From Bacteroidales bacterium (GTDB taxonomy: Bacteria; Bacteroidota; Bacteroidia; Bacteroidales; UBA932), in contig JAAYCA010000065.1 in assembly GCA_012744435.1 (NCBI GenBank), positions 1-42,879 on the forward strand: 42,879 bases of DNA. Reading direction: 5' to 3'. The position numbers and the translations under genes are program-made. Below, piece after piece: positions 16,523 through 26,891 of this stretch; the stretch's first letter is position 1, and every line of letters starts with the position of its first letter. The notes beneath the pieces are model-generated. The model saw only the letters and a list, made by a program, of their open reading frames with translations. It searched no databases and was not told the origin of the DNA.

Positions 16523-17082
16523 AGGAAGGCATCTACGAGGGCCTCCGCCTGGGCGAAGGTGTCCTCCAGTCTGTCATTGACCAGGTCGCGGTCGAACTTG
16601 CCCGCGGCGAATTCCAGTTCGGAAGCAGCCTTGGCGAGGCGCTCGCGGATGGCTTCCTCGCTGTCGGTCCCGCGGCCGCGCAGGCGGCTCTCCAGGACTT
16701 CCATGCTGGGCGGAAGGATGAGCACGGACAGGGCGGATCCGCCGAAGTATTTCTTGAGATTCACCCCGCCCTTGACGTCCACGTCGAAGATAATGACGTG
16801 GCCTTTGGCCCAGATGCGGTCCACTTCGCTCTTGAGCGTGCCGTAGAATCGGTCCTCATAGACCTCCTCGTATTCGATGAAGGCATCCTCCCGGATCAGC
16901 CGGCGGAATTTCCGGGCGGAGATGAAATAATACTCCACGCCGTCCCGTTCCTGTCCGCGCGGTTCGCGGGAGGTGGCGGACACGGAAAACTCAAACTCGG
17001 GATGGAGTCCCAGCAGGTGATTGACGACGGTGCTCTTGCCGGCGCCGGAAGGGGCGGAAAAGATGATGACTTTGCCTGTCAT
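16513..17082 (-). CDS. gmk: Guanylate kinase
   Basis: From the ATG at 17082 the protein has 189 residues. A longer frame to 17109 would read into the insertion sequence and is rejected. The P-loop APSGAGKST is at residues 10-18, followed by the GMP-binding TSREPRGQERDGVEYYF (about 41-57) and EYEEVYEDRFYGTLKSEV (about 73-90). It phosphorylates GMP to GDP and is normally essential. The insertion sequence ends 14 bases before the ATG, cutting the gene off from its native -7 box (now at 18464-18471). Expression must come through the IS or from a promoter inside its left end. Confidence 0.96.
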   Translation of the reverse strand: MTGKVIIFSAPSGAGKSTVVNHLLGLHPEFEFSVSATSREPRGQERDGVEYYFISARKFRRLIREDAFIEYEEVYEDRFYGTLKSEVDRIWAKGHVIIFDVDVKGGVNLKKYFGGSALSVLILPPSMEVLESRLRGRGTDSEEAIRERLAKAASELEFAAGKFDRDLVNDRLEDTFAQAEALVDAFLCG

Positions 17083-17087
17083 TATGC

Positions 17088-17096
17088 GGTATTTTC
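17088..17096. repeat. Left target-site duplication of insertion sequence
   Basis: GGTATTTTC flanks the insertion sequence directly; an identical copy lies at 18453-18461. Confidence 0.9.
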
Positions 17097-18452
17097 CATG
17101 TGTGTCCACTAAAAGTTGTGGACGGTTTATATAAGTTTAACAATTAAAACAAAGTCGGTTCACTCGACTCATCAAGTTCATTGACAATATTGTTGTTAGG
17201 TTTGCCAAAGAGTTTGTCAAGCGGCAAAAGCTCTGTAAGAGAGACACTTGTCAGTTGTAACATCTCATAGATTGGCCTCTCGATTCCCATCTTCTTCTGC
17301 ACGATGGCCATCATACAGTAGGCCGTAATTGCGGAGTAGATCTGGATCCTGACGGCATTCTCGGTATTGCCCCAGAATTTTTTAATCTTGAGATGCTGCT
17401 TCAGCCACTTGAAAAACAGCTCGATTTGCCATCGGTTATGGTACAGTTCAGCGACCATCATAGGGCTGATATCCAGCCTTTCATCCTCGGCGAAGGCGTT
17501 CGTGAAGAAGATAAACTTCCTCTTGTTCGTCTCGTCCCAGTAGATGACTCGTCTGATCTTTTCAGGATACTTTTCCATAGTCAACTGACCATCCATATAG
17601 CCGATGGCATCGGACAGGATGCCGGAACCCGGAGGAAATCGCCTCTTCCATCTCATTGGCCGGAAGTCATTGTTCTTCTTGCCTCTGACAACGAAGTAGG
17701 CCCCGATGGTTTCAATAGCAAACAGCCTTTTGAAGTCGTTGTAGCCGCGATCGAAGATGTAGAACGAGTTTTCTTCGTATGGAATGGCATCCATTGCCTT
17801 CACATCGTTCATACGAGCTTCCGTTATGTGGAAGAACGTCGGAATGGAAGTCTCAATATCATACAGAGTATGAACCTTGATTCCACCTTTCCCTTGATTC
17901 TTCCTATAGACGGCCCATTTGAACGCATTCAGGCAAAGCTCTATCGTAGTTGAGTCAAACGCATACACGTGACCGTTAAGTTTGAAGATATCCGTTGCAC
18001 GGCACTCTCTTGCATCTGCGATTACCCGATATGCGAACTCCTCAAAGATGCGGTAGTCGCGACCGTTGTTGGACTTCGAGAGGTTGCTTTTCGTGGCGTA
18101 CTTCCCAAAGCCGAGATGATATGCCTTCTGAGAGAGAGCCTGCGTTGCAAGCGCGACATCACGAAGACTTTCGCGGTTGGAAAGTTGGCCGAACATCAAG
18201 ACTGCAAGCTGGTTCCAGCATGTAAAAAACTTGACGTACCGATTGCCGTTGTATTTATCTGATATTCTGAGGAATACATCCTTATCAAGAAAATCTAAAA
18301 GCTGTGAGAATACGAATTTTCCGTTATGCATATGCCATTCTACGATAGTCTGGCAAAGATAATTTCAAATCGGCGCGGTCTCAAAACCTTTGTAACAACC
18401 TAACTTTCAATATTTTCAAAGAACTTTTATGAATTTTTAGTGGACACTAATG
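17097..18452 (-). mobile_element. IS4-family insertion sequence, 1356 bp
   Basis: The element is bounded by near-perfect inverted repeats, CATGTGTGTCCACTAAAA at the left and, read inward from the right, CATTAGTGTCCACTAAAA (two mismatches in 18). Exact 9-bp direct repeats GGTATTTTC lie outside each end. It encodes one complete transposase on the minus strand. Exact duplications and an intact frame suggest recent movement. Base composition is clearly lower in GC than the neighbours, a sign of foreign origin. The insertion separates gmk from its promoter. Confidence 0.93.
17144..18331 (-). CDS. IS4-family transposase
   Basis: The 395-residue protein has an N-terminal region like the DUF4372 domain (residues 1-80) and an RNase H-like catalytic core with probable DDE residues D126 (YAFDSTTIEL), D194 (FYIFDRGYNDF) and E304 (NRWQIELFFKWLKQHLKIKKF, the Y-R-E signature of IS4 elements). 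Size and order match members of the IS4 family found in Bacteroidales. The gene is intact. It points the same way as gmk, so read-through from the native gmk promoter at the right end could drive both transposase and gmk. Confidence 0.93.
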   Translation of the reverse strand: MHNGKFVFSQLLDFLDKDVFLRISDKYNGNRYVKFFTCWNQLAVLMFGQLSNRESLRDVALATQALSQKAYHLGFGKYATKSNLSKSNNGRDYRIFEEFAYRVIADARECRATDIFKLNGHVYAFDSTTIELCLNAFKWAVYRKNQGKGGIKVHTLYDIETSIPTFFHITEARMNDVKAMDAIPYEENSFYIFDRGYNDFKRLFAIETIGAYFVVRGKKNNDFRPMRWKRRFPPGSGILSDAIGYMDGQLTMEKYPEKIRRVIYWDETNKRKFIFFTNAFAEDERLDISPMMVAELYHNRWQIELFFKWLKQHLKIKKFWGNTENAVRIQIYSAITAYCMMAIVQKKMGIERPIYEMLQLTSVSLTELLPLDKLFGKPNNNIVNELDESSEPTLF

Positions 18453-18461
18453 GGTATTTTC
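18453..18461. repeat. Right target-site duplication of insertion sequence
   Basis: GGTATTTTC, identical to 17088-17096. Confidence 0.9.
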
Positions 18462-18463
18462 CA

Positions 18464-18481
18464 CAAAAATAATTATTTTTG
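18464..18481. promoter_or_regulatory. Palindromic divergent -7 elements for gmk (minus) and fba (plus)
   Basis: The 18-base perfect palindrome CAAAAATAATTATTTTTG contains TATTTTTG on both strands (minus 18471-18464; plus 18474-18481), each fitting TAnnTTTG. The plus box serves the aldolase gene at 18523. Before the insertion, the minus box was about 16 bases from the gmk ATG. Confidence 0.65.
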
Positions 18482-18522
18482 CATGATTTACTGAATTCGT
18501 TAGTCACAAATCATATCATTTT

Positions 18523-19527
18523 ATGAAGGTTTCATTCAAAGATCTGGGCCTCGTGAACACCCGTGAGATGTTTGCGAAGGCCGTTAAGGGTGGATATGCC
18601 ATCCCTGCATTCAACTTCAACAATATGGAGCAGCTCCAGGCCATCATCCAGGCATCTGCCGAGACGAGGTCTCCGGTAATCCTCCAGGTGTCCAAGGGCG
18701 CCCGCAACTACGCCAACCAGACCCTTCTGCGCTACATGGCCCAGGGTGCCGTGGAGTATGCCAAGGAGCTTGGCTGGAAGAAGCCCCAGATTGTCCTTCA
18801 CCTGGACCATGGCGACAGCTACGAGGTCTGCAAGAGCTGCGTGGATTTCGGTTTCTCGTCCGTGATGATCGACGCATCCTCCCTGCCTTATGAGGAAAAC
18901 GTGAAGCTGACCCGCAAGGTTGTCAACTACGCCCACAAGTATGACGTGACCGTCGAGGCCGAACTCGGCGTGCTCGCCGGCGTCGAGGATGAGGTCGCCT
19001 CCGAGGTGTCCCATTACACCAAGCCCGAAGAGGTCATCGACTTCGTCAAGAAGACCAAGTGCGACTCCCTCGCCATTTCCATCGGCACTTCCCACGGCGC
19101 CTACAAGTTCACGCCGGAGCAGTGCACCCGCGACCCCAAGACGGGCAAGCTCGTCCCGCCGCCCCTCGCCTTCGACGTGCTGAAGGCCATTGAGAAGAAG
19201 CTTCCGGGCTTCCCGATCGTGCTTCACGGTTCTTCCTCCGTCCCGCAGGAGTATGTGGATATGTGCAACCAGTACGGCGGCAACCTCCCCAATGCCATCG
19301 GTATCCCCGAGGAGCAGCTCCGCAAGGCCGCGAAGAGTGCCGTCTGCAAGATCAACATCGACTCCGACAGCCGTCTGGCGATGACCGGTGCCATCCGCAA
19401 GCACTTCGCCGAATTCCCCGGCCACTTCGACCCGCGCCAGTATCTCAAGCCGGCCCGCGAAGAGATGAAGAAGATGTACACGCACAAGATCATCAACGTC
19501 CTCGGCTCCAACGGCAAGGCCCGCTAG
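18523..19527 (+). CDS. fba: Class II fructose-bisphosphate aldolase
   Basis: The 334-residue glycolytic enzyme cleaves fructose 1,6-bisphosphate, using a zinc ion. The catalytic/zinc region VLHLDHGDSYE (about residues 90-100) has the class II Asp-His pair, followed by VEAELGVLAG (about 146-155), the second zinc His in IGTSHGAYKF, FPIVLHGSSSVP (about 230-241) with the third His, and INIDSDSRLA, the phosphate-binding segment. Length and pattern match the Bacteroidetes class IIB type. It is monocistronic, with a promoter shared back to back with gmk and a strong terminator after the stop. Confidence 0.96.
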   Translation: MKVSFKDLGLVNTREMFAKAVKGGYAIPAFNFNNMEQLQAIIQASAETRSPVILQVSKGARNYANQTLLRYMAQGAVEYAKELGWKKPQIVLHLDHGDSYEVCKSCVDFGFSSVMIDASSLPYEENVKLTRKVVNYAHKYDVTVEAELGVLAGVEDEVASEVSHYTKPEEVIDFVKKTKCDSLAISIGTSHGAYKFTPEQCTRDPKTGKLVPPPLAFDVLKAIEKKLPGFPIVLHGSSSVPQEYVDMCNQYGGNLPNAIGIPEEQLRKAAKSAVCKINIDSDSRLAMTGAIRKHFAEFPGHFDPRQYLKPAREEMKKMYTHKIINVLGSNGKAR

Positions 19528-19542
19528 GTCCCTGTAGCAAAC

Positions 19543-19583
19543 AAAAATATCCTCCGGAGGCTGACTCCGGAGGATATTTTTTT
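19543..19583. terminator. Bidirectional intrinsic terminator
   Basis: A 17-bp perfect stem (19543-19559 with 19565-19581) with an A run on the left and a T run on the right lies between the converging fba and GH2 genes. It should stop both. Confidence 0.92.
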
Positions 19584-19594
19584 GCCCACTTCCC

Positions 19595-22558
<2,964 letters not shown>

Positions 22559-22592
22559 TTATCAGTTTTAGTCCTTAAAGATACGAATAAAA

Positions 22593-22680
22593 TGCGGGTC
22601 CCGGTCCAGGAATTTGCAGGGGACCCGCAAAAACTGCCAAAAATGCGGGTCCCGGTCCAAAAACTGGACCGGGACCCGCA
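22593..22680 (-). terminator. Tandem hairpin terminators after corA
   Basis: Two hairpins share the arm TGCGGGTCCCGGTCCA. In the distal one (22644-22680) 16 bp pair perfectly around AAAAC; read on the minus strand it is followed by TTTTTGGCAGTTTTT. The second (22593-22629) pairs 10 bp and is followed by TTTTATT. They lie between corA and the GH2 start. Confidence 0.85.
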
Positions 22681-22697
22681 CTTGCATCATGCTATGG

Positions 22698-23651
22698 TCA
22701 GAGCATTTTCTTCCGCTTGAAGATGATCCAGATGCTGACGACCAGACAGGCCATCAGCAGGAAGAGCGCGAGCCAGGCCCACCATTTCTCTGCGAATGGG
22801 AGGGTGACGTTCATCCCGTAGAAACTTGCCACGAGCGTGGCCGGCATCAGCAGCAACGACACGAAGGTAAAGATCTTCATGATGTTGTTCTGGTCGAGGT
22901 TGATGATGCCCAGGACCGTGTCCTGCAGGTACTCCAGACGCTCGAAGGCGAAGTTGGTATGGTTGATCAGGGAGGCGATGTCCTGGAGGATGATGTTCAG
23001 GTCGTTGCGCAGATCCGGATCCTTGGGGCAGCGTTTGCTCTTGAGGATGTTGGAGATGAGCCGCTGCTTGTCCACGACGTTCTCGCGGACGGTCATGGCG
23101 TTCTCCTGCAGCTGGTTGATATCCAGCAGGAACTCCTCGTTGATGTCCTCCTGCTGGTTGATGCGCTTGCTGAACTGGGATACTTCCTTGGAGATCAGCT
23201 CCACGATGTCGGCGTCCAGGTCAACGCGCTTGTCCATGATTTCCACGAAGGTGGTGAACCCGTCCGGGAACTGCTCCGGCAGGGCCTGGATCTTGAGCTG
23301 AAGGGTGTCCAGGGAGCGCAGGGGAAACTCTCGGACCGTGGTAAGGATGCCATTGGACAGGATGAAGGAGACGGGATCCATCAGCATCTCGTCGCTGGCA
23401 GGGGAGAGGAAATTGGTGTTTGCGAAAATGACGCCGCCCTCTTCGAAGAAGCGGGAGGAACTCTCGATCTCCTCCGCTTCGGCCCGGCTCTGGATCTCCG
23501 TGCCGAGGAACGCCTCGACAGCCCTCTTCTGCTCTCCTGACGGCTGCAGGAGGTCTATCCAGAGGACATTTTCTTTGCCGATAGCAGCAAACTCCGTTTC
23601 GGACTGGCTGACAAGGATTTCCTTGCCACGTCTGTAGAAAATCTTGATCAT
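22698..23651 (-). CDS. corA: CorA family divalent cation transporter
   Basis: From the ATG at 23651 the protein is 317 residues (a start at 23678 would add nine). The large cytoplasmic domain is charged and helical (about 1-255), followed by two membrane helices at the C-terminus. The signature YGMN lies at the end of the first helix (FYGMNVTLPF, about 277-286), and a basic tail KRKKML ends the protein. CorA proteins are pentameric channels for Mg2+, Co2+ or related ions. It is divergent from the manganese exporter mntP, so the locus handles divalent metals. A hairpin lies at the predicted 5' end of its mRNA. Confidence 0.92.
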   Translation of the reverse strand: MIKIFYRRGKEILVSQSETEFAAIGKENVLWIDLLQPSGEQKRAVEAFLGTEIQSRAEAEEIESSSRFFEEGGVIFANTNFLSPASDEMLMDPVSFILSNGILTTVREFPLRSLDTLQLKIQALPEQFPDGFTTFVEIMDKRVDLDADIVELISKEVSQFSKRINQQEDINEEFLLDINQLQENAMTVRENVVDKQRLISNILKSKRCPKDPDLRNDLNIILQDIASLINHTNFAFERLEYLQDTVLGIINLDQNNIMKIFTFVSLLLMPATLVASFYGMNVTLPFAEKWWAWLALFLLMACLVVSIWIIFKRKKML

Positions 23652-23710
23652 CGCTTCCTTCCTGGTTGGTCCCGGCACAATCGTCGGAAGGGGGTTAAAC
23701 TTACGGGATA

Positions 23711-23733
23711 GCTTGCAATACGGAGATGCAAGC
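23711..23733. promoter_or_regulatory. Inverted repeat at corA transcription start
   Basis: GCTTGCA (23711-23717) and TGCAAGC (23727-23733) form a 7-bp inverted repeat with a 9-base spacer. It lies directly downstream of the corA -7 box, so it is either an operator or a 5' mRNA hairpin. Confidence 0.5.
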
Positions 23734-23735
23734 CT

Positions 23736-23743
23736 GCAAAAGT
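23736..23743 (-). promoter_or_regulatory. -7 element of corA
   Basis: TACTTTTG on the minus strand matches TAnnTTTG; it implies a leader of about 80 bases. Confidence 0.6.
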
Positions 23744-23777
23744 AGAAATAATAATTGAAAAACAGGTGTTTTTTTTA

Positions 23778-23785
23778 TAATTTTG
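23778..23785 (+). promoter_or_regulatory. -7 element of mntP
   Basis: TAATTTTG matches TAnnTTTG, 19 bases before the ATG at 23805. No manganese riboswitch fits in this short leader. Confidence 0.6.
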
Positions 23786-23804
23786 TGACTCTTTTTCAAA
23801 GAAA

Positions 23805-24359
23805 ATGGAAATCCTGAAAGCCATTCTGCTGGCGGCTTCGCTCTGTGCGGATTGCCTGGCCGTTTCGCTCTGTTCGGGCGTGACCTTGCGCGATGTGAGT
23901 TGGGGGCGTGTTCTGGGAGTTGCCTCCGTCTTTGCCGTGATCCAGGCCGGTCTGTTGCTCGCCGGGTGGGCATTCGGTTCCCTGTTCGCCGGATTCGTGC
24001 ACAAGGTCTCGCACATAATCGGTTTCCTGCTGCTCCTGTATGTCGGTGCATCGATGCTTGTCGAAGGCATCCGGGGCAAGGATGAAGTGCGCAACCTGGA
24101 TGGCTGGGGAAATGTCCTGATCGGCGGTCTGGCAACGAGTATCGACGCTCTCGCCGTCGGCGTGGCGCAGTCGATGGAGGGTGTGTCTTGGGCGGGTTTC
24201 CTGCCGCTGCTGGTCTCCGTCTTTGTCATCACGGCCCTGTCCGTGCTCGTCGGTCTGCGTGGAGGCAGCGCCATCGGCCGGCGTTTCGGTCACTGGACCG
24301 AGGCCGTCGGCGGACTCATCCTGATCATGATCGGCGTTTCGCTCCTGTTTAAGGTTTGA
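23805..24359 (+). CDS. mntP: MntP-like manganese efflux pump
   Basis: The 184-residue protein has six hydrophobic helices in two repeats, with conserved acidic positions in SLCADCLAVSLC (helix 1) and ATSIDALAVGVAQ (helix 4, about 110-122), the MntP/DUF204 signature. Length matches MntP (about 185). The family exports Mn2+. The gene is divergent from corA and converges on recR, overlapping its 3' end by 11 bases. The overlap leaves no room for a separate terminator. Confidence 0.9.
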   Translation: MEILKAILLAASLCADCLAVSLCSGVTLRDVSWGRVLGVASVFAVIQAGLLLAGWAFGSLFAGFVHKVSHIIGFLLLLYVGASMLVEGIRGKDEVRNLDGWGNVLIGGLATSIDALAVGVAQSMEGVSWAGFLPLLVSVFVITALSVLVGLRGGSAIGRRFGHWTEAVGGLILIMIGVSLLFKV

Positions 24360-24969
24360 ACGGCTGGCGGGAGGTCAGCGAGCGCCCGAGGGTGAGGGTG
24401 TCGGCGTATTCCAGGTCGTCCCCGAAGCCGAGGCCGCGGGCGAGGGTCGTGACTTTTACCCCTTTGCCCTCGATCTGGCGGTAGATGTACAGCGATGTCG
24501 TCTCGCCTTCCACATCGCCGGACAGGGCCAGGATGATCTCGGTGTCCGCGTCCATCCCCTCGATGCGCTCGACCAGCTCCCGGATGTGGATGTCCGAGGG
24601 GCCGATGCCGTCGATGGGGGAGATGATGCCTCCCAGGACGTGATACACTCCGCGGTACATCCCCGTAGCCTCGATGCTCATTACGTCGCGGACGCTCTCC
24701 ACCACGCAGATCGTGCGGGCATCGCGCGTATGGTCCGCGCAAATCGGGCACTGGTCCGTGTCGGAGACCATCTGGCAGGTCTTGCAGTAGTGGATCTCGT
24801 CCGAGAGACGGTTGATCGCTTCCGTGAAATGGTGGATGTGGTCGGCGGGCTGCCCCAGAAGGTGCAGGGCAAGGCGCAGGGCGCTGCGGGAGCCCACACC
24901 GGGCAGGGAACCGATGGCCTCGACAGCTTCCTGGAGAATCTTGGACGGATATTTGTCGACAGAGTACAT
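24349..24969 (-). CDS. recR: Recombination mediator protein RecR
   Basis: The 206-residue protein has an N-terminal helix-hairpin-helix (IGSLPGVGSRSALRLALHLL, about 19-38), a C4 zinc finger (CKTCQMVSDTDQCPIC, about 63-78) and a Toprim domain (ICVVESVRDVMSIE, about 87-100, to GDVEGETTSLYI, about 152-163). Order and size match RecR, which works with RecF/RecO to load RecA on gaps. Its 3' end overlaps mntP by 11 bases. The promoter TACCTTTG (24996-24989) lies back to back with that of rpsA. Confidence 0.97.
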   Translation of the reverse strand: MYSVDKYPSKILQEAVEAIGSLPGVGSRSALRLALHLLGQPADHIHHFTEAINRLSDEIHYCKTCQMVSDTDQCPICADHTRDARTICVVESVRDVMSIEATGMYRGVYHVLGGIISPIDGIGPSDIHIRELVERIEGMDADTEIILALSGDVEGETTSLYIYRQIEGKGVKVTTLARGLGFGDDLEYADTLTLGRSLTSRQPFKP

Positions 24970-24988
24970 TTTTTGTAAAACAGGAATA

Positions 24989-24996
24989 CAAAGGTA
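24989..24996 (-). promoter_or_regulatory. -7 element of recR
   Basis: TACCTTTG on the minus strand, 19 bases before the ATG. Confidence 0.65.
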
Positions 24997-25017
24997 GTGA
25001 AAATCAGAAATATTTGC

Positions 25018-25025
25018 TAACTTTG
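25018..25025 (+). promoter_or_regulatory. -7 element of rpsA
   Basis: TAACTTTG matches TAnnTTTG; it gives a leader of about 70 bases containing a GC-rich hairpin (around 25036-25054, CCGGC-CTT-GCCGG). Confidence 0.7.
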
Positions 25026-25100
25026 CGCGCCCGAAATCCGGCCTTGCCGGCCGGAGGGACAGAAAATAATGTTTAACTACTAGTTTGTTTTTTATTACAA

Positions 25101-26885
25101 ATGGAAGAATTAAAGAATGAAGTTCGGATGAACGCGTCCGTCAAGCCCGAGGATTTCGATTGGGAAGCCTTTGAGGGCGGCGATGTTTACGGCAGCTCCG
25201 ACAAGAAAGCCATCGACGACGCCTACAGCGCCACGCTGTCCAAGGTCGTCGAGAACGAAGTGGTCGAAGGTGAGGTCACCGCGGTCAACAAGCGCGAGGT
25301 CGTCATTACCATCGGCGGGAAGAGCGAGGGTGTCATCCCCGTGTCCGAGTTCCGCTATGATCCCGACATCAAGGTCGGTGACAAGGTGGAAGTCTACGTC
25401 GAGTCCGCCGAGGACAAGAAGGGCCAGCTGGTGCTTTCCCACCGCAAGGCCCGTACGCTGAAGTCCTGGGACCGCGTCAACGAAGCCTTTGAGAACGACG
25501 AGATCGTCAAGGGTTTTGTCAAGACCCGCACCAAGGGTGGCATGATCGTCGACGTGTTCGGCATCGAAGCCTTCCTGCCGGGCAGCCAGATCGATATCAA
25601 GCCGATCCGCGACTACGACCAGTACGTGGGTCAGAACATCGAGTGCAAGATCGTCAAGATCAACCAGGAGTTCCGCAATGTCGTCGTTTCCCACAAGGCG
25701 CTCCTCGAGGCCGAGCAGGAAGCCAAGCGCGCCGAGCTCATCAGCAAGCTGGAGAAAGGCCAGATCCTCGAAGGCACGGTCAAGAACATCACCAACTACG
25801 GTGTGTTCGTGGACCTCGGCGGCGTGGACGGTCTTATCCATATTACCGACCTGTCCTGGGGCCGTGTCAACCACCCCGAGGAGGTCGTCTCCCTGGACGA
25901 GAAGATCAAGGTCGTCGTCCTCGACTTCAATGAAGCCCAGAAGCGCATCGCGCTGGGTCTCAAGCAGCTCACTCCGCATCCTTGGGACAATCTCGACTCC
26001 AACCTCAAGGAGGGCGACAAGGTCAAGGGCAAGGTCATCCTCATCGCCGACTACGGCGCTTTCGTCGAGATCGAGCCGGGCGTGGAGGGTCTGGTCCATG
26101 TGTCCGAGATGTCCTGGTCTCCGAGACTGCACTCCGCGCAGGAGTTCCTCAAGGTCGGCGACGAGGTGGAGGCCCAGGTGCTTTCCATCGACCGTGACGC
26201 CCGCAAGATTTCCCTCGGCCTGAAGCAGCTTATGCCGAACCCTTGGGAGAGCATCCGCGAGAAATATCCCGTGGGCAGCAAGCAGCAGGCCACGGTCCGC
26301 AACATCACCAACTTCGGCGTGTTCGCCGAGCTGGAGGACGGTGTGGAGGGCCTCGTGCATATCAGCGACCTGAGCTGGAACAAGATCAAGCACCCTTCCG
26401 AGGTGGTCGCCCCCGGCGATACGATCGATGTCCAGATCCTCGACTTCGACGAGCAGAACCACAAACTCAGCCTTGGCCACAAGCAGCTTGTCCCGAATCC
26501 TTGGGACGAGATCGAGGCCAAGTTCCCGGTGGGTTCCACCGTCGAGGGCACTGTTGCCTCGACGACCGACAAGGGTGCCAACATCACCCTGGGCGGTGAA
26601 GCCGAGGGCTTTGCCTTCAACCGTGAACTCGTCAAGGAGGATGGCAAGCAGGCCGTCGCCGGCGAGACGCTTCCGTTCAAGGTGATCGAGCTCCGTCGCT
26701 CTACCCGCAGGATCCTCCTCAGCCATCTGCGTACTTACCAGGAGGTCAAGGAGCGTGCTGCCGCCAGCGAGGCCGAGAGCACCAAGAGGGCCGTCAAGAA
26801 GGTCAACTCCAATGTCGAGAAGACGACCCTTGGCGACATCGATGCCCTGGCTGCGCTGAAGGAGAAACTCGAAAAAGGCGAGTAA
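25101..26885 (+). CDS. rpsA: 30S ribosomal protein S1
   Basis: The 594-residue protein contains six S1 RNA-binding repeats: approximate residues 52-118, 136-200, 218-288, 305-374, 391-460 and 478-545. Repeats 3-5 are closest to one another, with the pattern GTVKNITNYGVFVDLGGVDGLIHI, and each ends near LGLKQL.PNPW. This is the normal six-repeat layout of ribosomal S1, which binds mRNA at the small subunit; Bacteroidota rely little on Shine-Dalgarno pairing. The leader is long and structured, which may allow autogenous control. rnz follows after six bases, so the two form an operon. Confidence 0.96.
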   Translation: MEELKNEVRMNASVKPEDFDWEAFEGGDVYGSSDKKAIDDAYSATLSKVVENEVVEGEVTAVNKREVVITIGGKSEGVIPVSEFRYDPDIKVGDKVEVYVESAEDKKGQLVLSHRKARTLKSWDRVNEAFENDEIVKGFVKTRTKGGMIVDVFGIEAFLPGSQIDIKPIRDYDQYVGQNIECKIVKINQEFRNVVVSHKALLEAEQEAKRAELISKLEKGQILEGTVKNITNYGVFVDLGGVDGLIHITDLSWGRVNHPEEVVSLDEKIKVVVLDFNEAQKRIALGLKQLTPHPWDNLDSNLKEGDKVKGKVILIADYGAFVEIEPGVEGLVHVSEMSWSPRLHSAQEFLKVGDEVEAQVLSIDRDARKISLGLKQLMPNPWESIREKYPVGSKQQATVRNITNFGVFAELEDGVEGLVHISDLSWNKIKHPSEVVAPGDTIDVQILDFDEQNHKLSLGHKQLVPNPWDEIEAKFPVGSTVEGTVASTTDKGANITLGGEAEGFAFNRELVKEDGKQAVAGETLPFKVIELRRSTRRILLSHLRTYQEVKERAAASEAESTKRAVKKVNSNVEKTTLGDIDALAALKEKLEKGE

Positions 26886-26891
26886 TATCCG

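Noticed and set aside
16513..17109. Longer gmk start at 17109
   Set aside because: The extra codons are insertion-sequence DNA; the ATG at 17082 matches the family.
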